Positions 1 to 9,626 of a DNA stretch of 64,000 nucleotides are shown here, one piece after another. This DNA comes from Vibrio hannami. Its GTDB lineage: Bacteria > Pseudomonadota > Gammaproteobacteria > Enterobacterales > Vibrionaceae. Positions within the stretch are counted from its first letter, which is position 1; every line of letters starts with the position of its first letter. The translations under genes were made by a program, and so were the position numbers. The notes under the pieces are model-generated. The model was not told the DNA's origin. It did no database searches and was given only the letters and a program-made list of their open reading frames with translations. The DNA lies in contig NZ_JARQZP010000006.1 in NCBI RefSeq assembly GCF_029589055.1, positions 310,001 to 374,000 on the forward strand. Direction: 5' to 3'.

Positions 1-1
1 T

Positions 2-208
2 GATCTGAACATTCATAATATCCTGATTGATGATAACGAAAAGGTCTGGATTATAGACTTTGACAAGTGTTACATCCAGCATGGTGATAGTTGGAAAGCC
101 GGTAACCTAGAGCGCTTAAAACGCTCGTTTACCAAAGAAGTTGGTAAACGAGCGATTTATTGGAATGAGGGGGATTGGGATGCTCTTCTTCTTGCTCACA
201 ATGAGTAA
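2..208 (+). CDS. kdkA: 3-deoxy-D-manno-octulosonic acid (Kdo) kinase, C-terminal part
   Basis: Open from the window edge to a TAA at 206-208, so only the last 68 residues are present. The fragment begins with DLNIHNIL, the catalytic loop of the WaaP/KdkA lipopolysaccharide kinase family, followed about 12 residues on by IIDFDK, which corresponds to the metal-binding DFG/DFD motif. Kdo kinases phosphorylate the single Kdo of the inner core in Vibrio and Haemophilus, on the cytoplasmic face of the inner membrane. The gene converges on waaA with only 12 nt between the stop codons, and the Kdo-transferase neighbour supports the assignment. The N-terminal lobe lies outside the window. Confidence 0.85.
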   Translation, partial: DLNIHNILIDDNEKVWIIDFDKCYIQHGDSWKAGNLERLKRSFTKEVGKRAIYWNEGDWDALLLAHNE

Positions 209-220
209 GCAAGATTAATA

Positions 221-1507
221 TCAACTGACGTAACGTACCGTTTTTTCGATCGCACCTTTGTTGTTATTGACCACATCAAGAGCGGCATTTCCCATCTTTT
301 GCCGCTTATTTTCGTCGTTGAAAAGTTGGATTATTTGATTAGCTAGTTCATCGCTATTACTACAAAACGTAAGAGCTTCACTATCTCTTAGTTGATTAGC
401 GATATCTGTAAAGTTGAAGTAACTAGGGCCATTGATCAAAGCCTTACCTAATGCGGCTGGCTCTAAAAGGTTATGACCACCAACTTTTTCACCAACAAGG
501 CTACCACCTATAAAGCAAACATCGGAAGCGCCCATAAGAGTTAGCATTTCTCCCATAGTATCTCCCAGGTAAACCTCTGTATTAGTCGTGACTGATTGTT
601 TGCTAGATCGAGTAGTGGTAGTAAAGCCAAATTTGGTGGAAAGTTGTTCGACACCAAAAAAACGTTCTGGGTGACGCGGTACTAGTATCAGCAGAGCGCC
701 GGGAATCAACGAAGTTATCTGCTTATGTGCCTCGAGTACTTGTTCATCTTCACCAGCGTGTGTACTAGCCGCGATCCATACCGGACGCTTCAAACCAAGT
801 GTTGTACGAAGCTCTTCGCCTTTAGCTTTTATTTTGTTACTTACCTGGATATCAAACTTCACAGAGCCTGTGACTTGAACTTTATCTTTCGGAATACCTA
901 GCTTAATAAATCGTTCTGCGTCGTCTTTATGTTGGCAAAGTACCTGGGTTAAGCTTTTTGCCAACAAATCAAAAACGGGCTGTATTTTCTTATATCTATT
1001 GCATGATCGCTCTGATAAACGAGCATTTATCACGGTGATTGGTATTCCTGCTTTAGCAACGATTGCTAATGTATTAGGCCAAAGTTCAGTTTCCATTATC
1101 AATAGTTGGCTGGGGGAAACGGATTTTAAAAAGCCTTTTAGAGCAAATGGAAAGTCTAATGGCATATATCGGTGTTCAACAAGTTCGCCAAGCTTCTGCG
1201 CTTGTTCAGCTCCTGTTGTAGTTGTTGTTGTCAGTAGAATCGTTTGATCCGGGTTTTTCTCTTTTATCGCTTTGATAACTGGACTAACAGCGATAGTTTC
1301 ACCAACAGAGACTGCGTGAATCCATAATGGTGACTCAGTGCTATTTAACTTAGGTGTGAAGCCAAAGTACTCTTTCCAGCGCTTGCCTATTGATGGTTTT
1401 CCCTCTTTTCTTCGTAGAAGTTGGTATAAAAACAGTGGGGATATAATGATTAGAAGGGCCGTATATATTAAGCGAAGCAATGGATTATCTCGTGTAGTAT
1501 CTTGCAA
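221..1507 (-). CDS. waaA: 3-deoxy-D-manno-octulosonic acid transferase (Kdo transferase)
   Basis: Predicted 428-residue GT30 enzyme that moves Kdo from CMP-Kdo to the lipid A precursor at the inner membrane. A single N-terminal membrane anchor spans about residues 12-30, followed by the conserved WIHAVSVGE segment whose glutamate (about residue 70) is the family catalytic base. The C-terminal half carries GGSLVGEKVGGHNLLEP, the CMP-Kdo binding region of this GT-B fold. Length is normal for the family. It is convergent with kdkA and divergent from the unassigned sugar-transferase gene at 1620. The presence of a Kdo kinase next door suggests a mono-Kdo, phosphorylated inner core as in other vibrios; that is inference. 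Confidence 0.95.
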   Translation of the reverse strand: MQDTTRDNPLLRLIYTALLIIISPLFLYQLLRRKEGKPSIGKRWKEYFGFTPKLNSTESPLWIHAVSVGETIAVSPVIKAIKEKNPDQTILLTTTTTTGAEQAQKLGELVEHRYMPLDFPFALKGFLKSVSPSQLLIMETELWPNTLAIVAKAGIPITVINARLSERSCNRYKKIQPVFDLLAKSLTQVLCQHKDDAERFIKLGIPKDKVQVTGSVKFDIQVSNKIKAKGEELRTTLGLKRPVWIAASTHAGEDEQVLEAHKQITSLIPGALLILVPRHPERFFGVEQLSTKFGFTTTTRSSKQSVTTNTEVYLGDTMGEMLTLMGASDVCFIGGSLVGEKVGGHNLLEPAALGKALINGPSYFNFTDIANQLRDSEALTFCSNSDELANQIIQLFNDENKRQKMGNAALDVVNNNKGAIEKTVRYVS

Positions 1508-1544
1508 AGAATGACTATATCAGCATAACATAAAGTGAGAGTGT

Positions 1545-1563
1545 AAGACCAAGGGCTGGTCTT
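1545..1563. other. 7-bp hairpin in the waaA / 1620 divergent intergenic region
   Basis: AAGACCA and TGGTCTT form a perfect stem with a 5-nt loop in the 112-bp divergent spacer. No T-run follows directly, so it is not a convincing terminator. It could lie in either gene's leader. I see no clear promoter hexamers. Confidence 0.35.
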
Positions 1564-1619
1564 GTTAAGCTTTCAATTACGCTTCTATACGTCGAGTGGA
1601 TTTTAAAGGAATGTAGCAG

Positions 1620-2567
1620 ATGAGAAGAGTCTTACTTCTGGGTGACAATAAAACAAATCTAATTTCTCCAATATTGGAAGAGCTTAAAAAGCTAAACCTC
1701 GAAGTCGACTATATAGATGCAGCAGAGCTAGATGCTCAAAAAAAGTACCCGTCTGTGTTGCATAAGCTAGCAGCAAAGACTTACCTAAATTTTAAAATTC
1801 AGGGAAAGCGTCATTGGGGTAGGGAGCAATATATTGTATCGAAAACTGACTCGCAGTATGACCTAGTGATAGTGTTTATTCCTGCAATGCTCAATTCTGT
1901 AATTGCGGCTCAATTAAAATCTCAATCGAGAAAGTTAATATGTGTATTGTGGGATTCATTAGAGAAATCCCCATCAGGCAAAGTTCTTTTAAACTACTCC
2001 GACAAGACATTTAGCTTTGATGACGACGATTGCAAAAAAGGTGGTATTAGTCATCTTCCTTCCTACCATTTGAATCCTCTAAATTATTTAAATTCTCCTG
2101 AAATGGATGTATTTAGTGTTCTTTATTTTGGTGATGAATCCGATGTTAGATATCAAGCAGTAAAGAGGTTTGCAGAGTCAAATAGCCACCTAAAGGGAGA
2201 GATTTATCTTATCAATGATAAGATAAATAAAAAGTCAATTAGAATTAATGATATTGAGTTAGTTATCCAAAATACAAAACTGATAGGTAATGAGTTAGAA
2301 GAAAAATTAAAATCCACAAAATGTATACTGGATATCGTTGATCCAAGGCAAAAGGGGCTATCATTTAGACTTGGTGATGCTTATCGCTATAATAAATTTT
2401 TAATAACCAATAATAACACTATAAAGTCAGAGTTGTGGTTTCAGGAGAATAACTTTGTACTCAGTGATGAAAACTATACGGTACCAACAGAGTTTATTGA
2501 GAAAGAGTATACTCCTGTAGAGTCTCCCCATTGTATCAGAAACTGGGTTAAAAAACTGATTACGTAA
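1620..2567 (+). CDS. Putative lipopolysaccharide sugar transferase-like protein, family not identified
   Basis: A 315-residue soluble protein that I cannot place in a named family. The N-terminus (VLLLGDNKTNLISPILEEL) looks like the first Rossmann beta-alpha unit of a GT-B glycosyltransferase. A late segment, DIVDPRQKGLSFRLGDA, followed by a hydrophobic strand and NNN, resembles the nucleotide-sugar side of uncharacterised LPS-locus transferases. No signal peptide or membrane segment is evident. It is the only rightward gene in the core region and ends 2 nt from the convergent GT2 gene. A GGAATGTAGCAG stretch before the ATG gives a weak ribosome site. Core assembly is inferred from the neighbours only. 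Confidence 0.5.
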   Translation: MRRVLLLGDNKTNLISPILEELKKLNLEVDYIDAAELDAQKKYPSVLHKLAAKTYLNFKIQGKRHWGREQYIVSKTDSQYDLVIVFIPAMLNSVIAAQLKSQSRKLICVLWDSLEKSPSGKVLLNYSDKTFSFDDDDCKKGGISHLPSYHLNPLNYLNSPEMDVFSVLYFGDESDVRYQAVKRFAESNSHLKGEIYLINDKINKKSIRINDIELVIQNTKLIGNELEEKLKSTKCILDIVDPRQKGLSFRLGDAYRYNKFLITNNNTIKSELWFQENNFVLSDENYTVPTEFIEKEYTPVESPHCIRNWVKKLIT

Positions 2568-2569
2568 TC

Positions 2570-3409
2570 TTAGCTCCTGTTGCTTAGCCCCTTCGATGCA
2601 AAATATTTTTTTGCTTCTTTCCTGGAGAGCATTAATTCGATCATCTCGTCATAGTATGGAATATGGTGGCTTCGCTTTGGATGATACAAATGAAAAACAT
2701 TTGCTGTGTTTTTAACAGACTGAACTTTCAATCCATATGCTATAAATCGCCACTCAATATCTGTATCGTCTCCAACTGCTGTTTCACCATAACTTTCATC
2801 AAATCCATTTATTGCAACAATATCTTTTTTAAAGCACCCAAAGTTACAGCCTAGCAAACTAGTGGTTCTTGATGATTTGTTAAGTATATTCTTGTATATC
2901 CACCCATCAGGCTTGAAAGTAAAGCCACTCTCGATATGTCCCTCCTTACCATCTATAAGAAGAGGAACAAAAAATAGAAGGAAGTTATTTGCTATTGTAC
3001 TTGCTTTGACTTTTTCCTTTCTTAACCAATCAGAAAATTTAGGTCCTAAGTTAACTCTTCGTCCAGAAGAGACATACCCCGGTTTTGCTTGTTGTACGTG
3101 ATACTCTATGAAGGTTGGGTAAGGTACGCAGTCTCCATCAACAAATACTAAGTAGTCACCAGTGGCTGCTTTGATAGCGTTATTTTGAGATTGCATTTTT
3201 CTAATGCCGGAATCTTCTTGGGAGCAGTGTTTTATGTCTAAGTTCGGGAATTTCTTTAGAAGAGCGATTATTTCTGAACTTCGTGCATCTTCAGCTATAA
3301 CAACTTCAAAGTTTTTATATGTTTGATCTTCAAGTTGCTGAAGAATAAGAGAAAGAGCCTGGTAATCTTTATAGACAGCAACAATCAAACTAACTTTCAT
3401 AATTAGCAT
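2570..3409 (-). CDS. GT2-family glycosyltransferase (LPS core/outer core)
   Basis: A 279-residue family-2 glycosyltransferase with a GT-A fold. The N-terminus VSLIVAVYKDYQALSLIL is the nucleotide-binding strand, VFVDGDCVPYPTF carries the metal-binding DxD, and GFDESYGETAVGDDTDIEWR is the acceptor-side acidic motif seen in the galactosyltransferase-like C-terminal region. It probably adds one outer-core sugar from a nucleotide sugar in the cytoplasm; donor unknown. The start at 3409 is preceded by GAGG at good spacing, inside the end of the ligase gene, so the two genes overlap by 20 nt and are probably translationally coupled. Confidence 0.8.
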   Translation of the reverse strand: MLIMKVSLIVAVYKDYQALSLILQQLEDQTYKNFEVVIAEDARSSEIIALLKKFPNLDIKHCSQEDSGIRKMQSQNNAIKAATGDYLVFVDGDCVPYPTFIEYHVQQAKPGYVSSGRRVNLGPKFSDWLRKEKVKASTIANNFLLFFVPLLIDGKEGHIESGFTFKPDGWIYKNILNKSSRTTSLLGCNFGCFKKDIVAINGFDESYGETAVGDDTDIEWRFIAYGLKVQSVKNTANVFHLYHPKRSHHIPYYDEMIELMLSRKEAKKYFASKGLSNRS

Positions 3410-4628
3410 TTAAAACCTCAGAAAGTGTAAGTGATACAGCAAACGCTATAGTATATGTAGAGTATTCTTGGAGCAAGCTATAGAAAGGAGTGATCGCCAA
3501 TAAGCCGATAAAATAACAGGAATTTATTTTCTGTATTTTGCTGTTTGTCCTTATTGAACGAGATAAAGACATAAATATCACATAGAAAAAGGTACCTAAC
3601 AATAAAGTGGCGTATATGAATCCCGATTTTGCGTATAAGTCGATATATGTGTTGTGGAAGTCCGTACCGCCATAAATATGATTATTCGATAAATATTCTC
3701 GACTTTCTTGTTCTGGTAAGCCTTTGATGTATGAGTAGTAGTGTTGTGCGGAGTTTTTCATACCGCTACCAAATACGAAATGCTTTGGTGAATCGTTAGC
3801 TGTAGTAACAATGTAGTTCAATCCGCCTTTCCACATGGTAAGCCTGGCAGTATTTGACTCATTATTAGAGGTGTTAAAGATACTTGCACCTCGTTCAATT
3901 ATGGGGGTGACTTTTTCAGGAAATACACTGCTGAATACTAATGAAACAGCTGCTAGAGCTATAAATAAATACCCTGACTTTGCTCTTAGACAAAGAAGTG
4001 AATATGCGAATATGACAACTACAGCACCAAGCCATCCACCTCTTGTGCCTGAAACAATAAGGCTGGATATCAAAATAAGAATGCATAGTATACTTACTAC
4101 TTTTATATATCTATTTTTTGCTTTAAAGTGAATGTAAATAAACAAAGCAGATAAACTGAAAAATATCACATTTATATGTCTAGAATAATCTAAGAAACCA
4201 AGGACTCTAGATGATATCTGAAAATTTCCAACGGTAGAGAAGTTATAAAGGCTATATACTGACGAAATTATGGTTGCAATTACAAAAGTGACGATTGCAT
4301 GCTTCCTAGCCTTTTCATTTGTAAGTGCGTAGGTAAGTGCTGGTATCAGCAATAGGTAAAGGTTTTTTCTTATAAATAATATGATGTCTTTAATATCCAT
4401 ATTACTAACTGTGCTAGAAAATACGCCTAACAAAAATAGGCCTATAGTTAGTATGGAAAGTTTTTTAAACCCTATAGATATACTCTTCCATTCTGAAATA
4501 AGCATATAAATGGTAGTTACTGATAGTAGTGTTCCAAATATATTCATTCCCGGCTTTGTGGAGGGCAGTGAAAGAGCAAATAATATTGCAAAAAGATATA
4601 AAGCTTTGCGTGAAAATTCTTTGTTCAT
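3390..4628 (-). CDS. waaL: O-antigen ligase-like polytopic membrane protein (Wzy_C superfamily)
   Basis: A 412-residue protein with about ten to twelve hydrophobic segments and a large periplasmic loop late in the sequence. That loop carries GTDFHNTYIDLYAKSG, matching the conserved histidine motif of WaaL ligases, and an upstream arginine-rich SGTRGGWLGA segment typical of the family. WaaL transfers the finished O-antigen from its undecaprenyl carrier to lipid A-core in the periplasm. Its place among core genes, with an ABC exporter downstream of hldD, favours ligase over Wzy polymerase; an ABC-dependent O-antigen needs no Wzy. The split between ligase and polymerase cannot be settled by sequence alone. 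Confidence 0.75.
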   Translation of the reverse strand: MNKEFSRKALYLFAILFALSLPSTKPGMNIFGTLLSVTTIYMLISEWKSISIGFKKLSILTIGLFLLGVFSSTVSNMDIKDIILFIRKNLYLLLIPALTYALTNEKARKHAIVTFVIATIISSVYSLYNFSTVGNFQISSRVLGFLDYSRHINVIFFSLSALFIYIHFKAKNRYIKVVSILCILILISSLIVSGTRGGWLGAVVVIFAYSLLCLRAKSGYLFIALAAVSLVFSSVFPEKVTPIIERGASIFNTSNNESNTARLTMWKGGLNYIVTTANDSPKHFVFGSGMKNSAQHYYSYIKGLPEQESREYLSNNHIYGGTDFHNTYIDLYAKSGFIYATLLLGTFFYVIFMSLSRSIRTNSKIQKINSCYFIGLLAITPFYSLLQEYSTYTIAFAVSLTLSEVLNANYES

Positions 4629-4631
4629 AAT

Positions 4632-5678
4632 TTAAAGTAAAATTTCTTTCCACTTAGAGATACATGTGGCTTCACTGAAGTTAGACAACAGTATATCTTT
4701 GTGAGTGTTTTCTTTTGATACTATAAAGTTGCTGGTAGCTAGCTCTATTTTATCTGCTAAATCAATGATGTTTTTGTCTTGTGCTTGATATAAGTCTTCA
4801 AAGCCTAGCGCCATAAATTCTGGAAATATGGTGTTGTTGTATGTGATACATGCAAGGCCATAGTTCATCGCCTCTAACATCACATTCCCAAATCCTTCTC
4901 CATAACTTGGAAACAAGAAGAAAGCATTTTCTATATAGTGTTGACTTACATTGTCAGTGTAACCTGTGAAAACGAGTTCAACACGATTGTCTCTAACGAG
5001 ATCGAGTAGCTCATTTTTAACATTATTGTTGTACGGTCCTACGATCGTTAGCTTTTTGTTCTCTTCAGGGATATTGGCATTCGATAGTGCAGTGACTGCG
5101 TCATATATACCTTTACCTCTTTCTACTCTCCCTACAAAAACAAACGTTGGTGATTTAGGAGCATTTGGATAGATAGATGTAGTGTCAATGCTTGGGTATA
5201 TAGTAACTGTTTGACTACTGGTAGCAGGGAGGATGGCTAATGCATTGCGGTGTAAGTGTTCACTAATTGCTACGTAATTGCTAACGCAACTATAAAATAT
5301 GCGGTGTAAGAAGTCTTTTTTTGAAGTGGACTTTGTAGTTCCATGCCGAACAATGACTTTGCAGTTAGTACCTTTTACAGCAAAATAGATAGACTTAATC
5401 TCAGATGCACCAAAAAACACCAAAGTGGTGATCTGTTCTTTCTTGATTACGCTCCTAAGCTCTCTGATTAAATTCAGGCTCAGCTTAGATCTGAAAGCAA
5501 TACTAAAGTGCTCTACATTTTGAGTTTTGGCCTTTTCTTCCAGAAACGTGTCACTTTTACATATAAGTAAAGCGTCTATTCCATGTTTTTTGAATAGTTT
5601 TGTATGTCTTATAGCATCTAATTCCATCCCACCTTTATGATGCGACAGGCATAGAATAGCGACTTTTGTATTGCTCAT
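4632..5678 (-). CDS. GT4-family glycosyltransferase
   Basis: A 348-residue GT-B enzyme. The N-terminal acceptor domain begins with KVAILCLSHHKGGMELDAIR, a glycine-rich loop typical of GT4. The C-terminal donor domain has FVGRVERGKGIYDAV and the retaining E-x7-E motif in PSYGEGFGNVMLEAMNYG. It presumably adds a core sugar in the cytoplasm. It lies between the ligase (3 nt away) and the GT32 gene (8 nt away) in a tight leftward operon. Donor and linkage are unknown. Confidence 0.82.
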   Translation of the reverse strand: MSNTKVAILCLSHHKGGMELDAIRHTKLFKKHGIDALLICKSDTFLEEKAKTQNVEHFSIAFRSKLSLNLIRELRSVIKKEQITTLVFFGASEIKSIYFAVKGTNCKVIVRHGTTKSTSKKDFLHRIFYSCVSNYVAISEHLHRNALAILPATSSQTVTIYPSIDTTSIYPNAPKSPTFVFVGRVERGKGIYDAVTALSNANIPEENKKLTIVGPYNNNVKNELLDLVRDNRVELVFTGYTDNVSQHYIENAFFLFPSYGEGFGNVMLEAMNYGLACITYNNTIFPEFMALGFEDLYQAQDKNIIDLADKIELATSNFIVSKENTHKDILLSNFSEATCISKWKEILL

Positions 5679-5686
5679 TTTTCTAC

Positions 5687-6469
5687 TTACTTCAACAAGT
5701 CTTTAGGTTTTTTATGAATCCACTTACTTCTAGGTTTATCTAAGTACTGAAAATGTTCATTGGTAAAGGCACCTTGAATACATACGTACTTACGTTCAAT
5801 AGATTTAACGGTCTTTCCTTCTAATGTTTCTGTCAGTACTCCAGGGCCAGTTAAGAAGTAAACACCTTTATCGACTTTTTTTTGTTCGATATTCACAACC
5901 ATCTTATCTATAGTCTTTTGATAATCAGGATTGTTTGGAGCGGATGCCAGAAAAAAGTTTGTAAATTCGAAGTTGTTTTTAGCTAATGAAACATAGAGAG
6001 CTTCATCATTGGGGTCGATCAATTTCTTCAATGGTTTAACTAAAGTAGCGTCCATATCCAGATAAACACCGCCTTCGGTGTTTAGTGCTACAATCCGCCA
6101 GAAATCAGCCAATGCAGCACCATCATTAAGCTGTAGGTAAGCTTCAAACTCTTGTTTTGAAGTGTTCTCCTCAACATACTTTCTCTGTGCATCATCGCTG
6201 ACAAATCTATATTCGTAATCTAGCGTCATCAATCTATTGAACAAATAATTTATATAGACGGGGAAAGCGACTCTGTTCGAGTAGTTTGTTTGCCATACAA
6301 TTTTTGTAACATTTGCCTTTTTTGGTGATCTAACTATTGCTCTTGAGTACTCTGGAATCGTAAATCTGTATTTAGGTAGCAGCAAATGCACCGGGTAACC
6401 CGCTATTTTAAATAGGTTTCCCATTAGTCTGATTAAGCGGTTAGCAACAATTGTAAGTGTCTTATTCAT
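5687..6469 (-). CDS. GT32-family glycosyltransferase (OCH1/capsular polysaccharide type)
   Basis: A 260-residue protein with the GT32 signature. KIVWQTNYSNRVAFPVYI matches the IPKIIHQ-type N-terminal strand, and NTEGGVYLDMDATLVKPL contains the DxD metal site (DMD). The short hydrophobic N-terminus (about residues 8-30) may help membrane association. Bacterial members transfer hexose or HexNAc residues to LPS core or capsule chains. Tightly clustered with GT4 downstream and waaF upstream, so a core role is the best inference. Confidence 0.8.
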   Translation of the reverse strand: MNKTLTIVANRLIRLMGNLFKIAGYPVHLLLPKYRFTIPEYSRAIVRSPKKANVTKIVWQTNYSNRVAFPVYINYLFNRLMTLDYEYRFVSDDAQRKYVEENTSKQEFEAYLQLNDGAALADFWRIVALNTEGGVYLDMDATLVKPLKKLIDPNDEALYVSLAKNNFEFTNFFLASAPNNPDYQKTIDKMVVNIEQKKVDKGVYFLTGPGVLTETLEGKTVKSIERKYVCIQGAFTNEHFQYLDKPRSKWIHKKPKDLLK

Positions 6470-6495
6470 TCTAAGCCTTTACGCTCTTCTGTAAT

Positions 6496-7536
6496 TTATT
6501 GTAATTGTATCGATATGGATGTACTTAGAGCCCCAATAACAGACTCGGGTTTCAATTCTTTTAAGCAGTTTAGGTGCCTCAGAGGACAAGTCCTTTTAAA
6601 GCAAGGACGACATTCAATATCAGTATGAAGTATGCTCAGTTTTTCAGTTAGTGGTGGCGTATATTCGGGGGATGTAGAACCGTACAAAGCAATGATGTTA
6701 CAACCAACCGCTGCGGACACATGCATAAGCCCTGAGTCGTTACTTATAACAGTATGACAGCATGCTAGCATGTCGACAGCTTCTATTAACGATGTCTTGC
6801 CTGCTAGATCAAAACAATGACCTTTACTTTCATCACTCAAGCCATCTCTTATTAGCTGAGTTGTTTCTTGATCCTTCTGAGAACCGAAAAGCCAAATTTG
6901 TTGACCTGACTTAATCGCATGTTCTGCTACTTCGGTGTAGTACTCCTCGGGCCATCTTTTGGCAGGGCCAAATTCAGCTCCTGGGCATAAGCCGATGATA
7001 GGCCTTGTTGAGTTTAGTCCTAACTTAGTTTTGATGGAGGTTTGCTTCTCTTCACTTACCTCGAGCTCTGGTTCTTCAATAACGTTTAGAGAAACACGAT
7101 CAAGCATTTCCAGTTTAGGGTGGGCTAAAGCGACGTAGCGTTCGACCATATACTGAAATATGCGTTTGTCTGGCCTAATGTCATTCAGCAACCCATACCT
7201 AAACTCACCTTTCCATCCGGTTCGCTTAGTTATTCCCGCAAAAGCAGGGATAAGAGCAGACTTTGCGGAGTTGGGCAGTATAAATGCGTGGTCATAGTTA
7301 TTTTTGGCAAGTTTTCGGCCTATCTTCCATCGCTCTTTTAAGTTAAAAGCACCGTGACCAATGGGCATTTCGATAGCTTCATTCACTTCGGGCATGCGTT
7401 CCAGAATAGGCTTGCACCATGTAGGTGCGAGTACGTCAATAGTCGCCTCTGGGTTCGTATTTATTAGTTCTTTATATAAACTTTGCGACATTACCATGTC
7501 GCCCACCCATGACGGGCCAATAATTAAGATTTTCAT
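6496..7536 (-). CDS. waaF: ADP-heptose:LPS heptosyltransferase II
   Basis: A 346-residue GT9 enzyme adding the second L-glycero-D-manno-heptose of the inner core from ADP-heptose. Visible family features are the start MKILIIGPSWVGDMVMSQSL, RTGWKGEFRYGLLND, the donor-binding IGLCPGAEFGPAKRWPEEYY, and NDSGLMHVSAAVGCNIIALYG near the C-terminus. Length matches Vibrio and enterobacterial WaaF. It sits two genes from hldD, which makes the donor sugar. The GPAKRWP segment distinguishes WaaF from WaaC-like relatives. Confidence 0.95.
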   Translation of the reverse strand: MKILIIGPSWVGDMVMSQSLYKELINTNPEATIDVLAPTWCKPILERMPEVNEAIEMPIGHGAFNLKERWKIGRKLAKNNYDHAFILPNSAKSALIPAFAGITKRTGWKGEFRYGLLNDIRPDKRIFQYMVERYVALAHPKLEMLDRVSLNVIEEPELEVSEEKQTSIKTKLGLNSTRPIIGLCPGAEFGPAKRWPEEYYTEVAEHAIKSGQQIWLFGSQKDQETTQLIRDGLSDESKGHCFDLAGKTSLIEAVDMLACCHTVISNDSGLMHVSAAVGCNIIALYGSTSPEYTPPLTEKLSILHTDIECRPCFKRTCPLRHLNCLKELKPESVIGALSTSISIQLQ

Positions 7537-7574
7537 ATGTTAACGCATGCTTTCAGGTGACGGTGATACTATCA

Positions 7575-8681
7575 CTAATCTGCTAAGTAGTAACCTTGAA
7601 GCTTTTCAATATGTGCATTCATAGAGAAATATTCTAAGGCTCTTAAACGGCTGGTGTGGGAATTTTTAGTAACAAGTTTCGAATTACTAAGATAGTGCTG
7701 TATAGAATTAGCAATATCTTTTTCCGATTTTGGATTACAAAAAATGGCGTTCTCGCCAAGAATTTCAGGTAAAGCACCTGAATCTGCAGCGACTATCGCT
7801 TTTTGAGCAGCCATGGCTTCTATCGCGGTAAGCCCAAATGCTTCGTTATAATAAGGTAAGCACACAACGTCCATTATGGAGTACATTGCTGGAGTATTTT
7901 TTTGGAAACCAGCTAAATGGATACTTGTCTTGTATTTACTTAAGGCAATGAATTCTTTTATCTCAGCTACATACTCACTGTCAGCACCTTCCGTGTCTGT
8001 AAGCCCACCTACTATTAGAAGTCTAAGGTTATTATTTTTAGCTGCGAGAACTTCAAAAGCTCTCAGAAGTTCTAATTGCCCTTTGCCTGGGCAGATCCGT
8101 CCTATTGTACCTATGACCAAATCACCTTCTGGAATTGATAATGACTTTTTAGTCTCTTCAATTTGCTTAGTAGTGCATAAGTCAGGGATGTCTGTACCTA
8201 ACCACAACCGCTCGATTTTGTTCTCTGGTACGGGTAACGCTTTTATGTTTCTTTGATACGTTTGATCGCTAATGGATAACACTTGGTCTAGATGGTTATA
8301 GACCCATTTATGGTATAAATCTTTTTTGGGCTTGGTGACACCCATGTGCTCAGTAAACAATGTTCTACGTCGGGTAAAAATATTTAAAAGAGCTGAAATA
8401 AGAATATCGCCGGATTTATGGCAGTGAATTACCTCAACGTTATTATCTTTCAACCATTGGTTAAGCTTGAGAATTTCGAATGCGATAAGGTGTTTTTTGC
8501 TTTGTACCTTATAGGTTTCTATCCCGGATTCATCCATACCCTTGGCAACGCGAGTACCAGCGACACATAAGCCAAACACTTTGTAGCCACGTTTATCAAA
8601 CTCCGCTCCTGTGCGGATAGGGTACATTTCTAGGCCTCCCCAACCCGTGGAGAGGCAAATATGTAATATCGCTTGGGTCAT
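7575..8681 (-). CDS. GT4-family glycosyltransferase (LPS core)
   Basis: A 368-residue GT-B enzyme. The N-terminus has the glycine-rich HICLSTGWGGLEMYPIRTG acceptor loop, the centre IGTIGRICPGKGQLELLRAF, and the donor domain the E-x7-E motif in YNEAFGLTAIEAMAAQKAIV. It probably extends the core after heptose addition. It begins 3 nt after hldD, so the two are co-transcribed. Donor is unknown; the WaaG-like glucosyltransferase class is one option but not shown. Confidence 0.83.
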   Translation of the reverse strand: MTQAILHICLSTGWGGLEMYPIRTGAEFDKRGYKVFGLCVAGTRVAKGMDESGIETYKVQSKKHLIAFEILKLNQWLKDNNVEVIHCHKSGDILISALLNIFTRRRTLFTEHMGVTKPKKDLYHKWVYNHLDQVLSISDQTYQRNIKALPVPENKIERLWLGTDIPDLCTTKQIEETKKSLSIPEGDLVIGTIGRICPGKGQLELLRAFEVLAAKNNNLRLLIVGGLTDTEGADSEYVAEIKEFIALSKYKTSIHLAGFQKNTPAMYSIMDVVCLPYYNEAFGLTAIEAMAAQKAIVAADSGALPEILGENAIFCNPKSEKDIANSIQHYLSNSKLVTKNSHTSRLRALEYFSMNAHIEKLQGYYLAD

Positions 8682-8684
8682 AAC

Positions 8685-9626
8685 TTAGCTGTTGATGGTT
8701 TTCATATATTCAGCGACACCTTCAGCAACAGTTTTGAACTGATGGTCACAGCCTGTTGCTCGAAGCTTGGTCAAATCTGCCTGAGTAAACTCTTGATAAG
8801 CTCCTTTGAGGTGTTCTGGGAAAGGTATGGTTTCAATCTCACCTTTGCTATGAAATTTAATAACAGCCTTAGCGACCTCTTCAAAGGACTCTGCATTGCC
8901 TGTACCTAAGTTGAAAATTCCTGATTTACTGTTTTCCATAAACCAAAGGTTTACCGCTGCAACGTCACCTACATAAACAAAATCTCGTTTGAAGTGCTCA
9001 CTGCCTGCAAAAAGCTTAGGGTTTTCACCTGCATTCATTTGGTTGTTTAAATGAAAAGCAACGGAAGCCATACTACCCTTGTGATCTTCTCTAGGGCCAT
9101 AAACATTAAAGTAGCGGAATCCAGTTACCTGAGACAGTTCTTCACCATGCTCTTCGGCTTCTTTCCATAGACGACGCACATAGTTGTCGAACTGTTGTTT
9201 TGAGTAGCCATACACGTTAAGTGCACCTTCATACTCTTTTTCTTCAATGAAGGTATCGGTTTCACCGTAGGTAGCTGCGGAAGATGCATAAAAGAACGGG
9301 ATTTCACGCTCCAAGCAATAGTGGAGAAGTTCTTTTGAATACTCATAATTATTGAGCATCATATATTTGCCATCCCACTCAGTTGTAGCTGAGCATGCGC
9401 CTTCATGGAATATAGCTTCAACTGGCCCGAAGTCTTCCCCTGCCATTACTTGCATTAAGAAGTCTTCACGATCCATGTAGTCTGCGATATCCAGGTCAAC
9501 AAGGTTTTTGAACTTCTTACCATTTTTGAGGTTGTCGACCACTAGTATGTCGTTTATACCTTTTTCGTTTAAAGCCTTTACGATGTTGCTGCCAATCATG
9601 CCAGCGCCGCCAGTTACAATGATCAT
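8685..9626 (-). CDS. hldD: ADP-L-glycero-D-manno-heptose 6-epimerase
   Basis: A 313-residue extended SDR that converts ADP-D-glycero-D-manno-heptose to the L-glycero form, the donor for WaaF and related enzymes. It shows [19 protein letters not shown] (NADP-binding loop), [10 protein letters not shown], the YGYSK catalytic Tyr-Lys pair and [11 protein letters not shown]. Length and sequence are those of RfaD/GmhD. In vibrios this gene marks the left junction of the O-antigen locus, and here the O-antigen genes start on the opposite strand 250 bp away. Confidence 0.97.
   Translation of the reverse strand: MIIVTGGAGMIGSNIVKALNEKGINDILVVDNLKNGKKFKNLVDLDIADYMDREDFLMQVMAGEDFGPVEAIFHEGACSATTEWDGKYMMLNNYEYSKELLHYCLEREIPFFYASSAATYGETDTFIEEKEYEGALNVYGYSKQQFDNYVRRLWKEAEEHGEELSQVTGFRYFNVYGPREDHKGSMASVAFHLNNQMNAGENPKLFAGSEHFKRDFVYVGDVAAVNLWFMENSKSGIFNLGTGNAESFEEVAKAVIKFHSKGEIETIPFPEHLKGAYQEFTQADLTKLRATGCDHQFKTVAEGVAEYMKTINS

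Noticed and set aside
999-1247. Open frame antisense to waaA with a valine run
   Set aside because: Shadow of the waaA coding sequence; no conserved features.
2558-2569. GATTACGTAATC palindrome at the junction of convergent genes
   Set aside because: Short, overlaps coding sequence and stop codon, and likely arises by chance.
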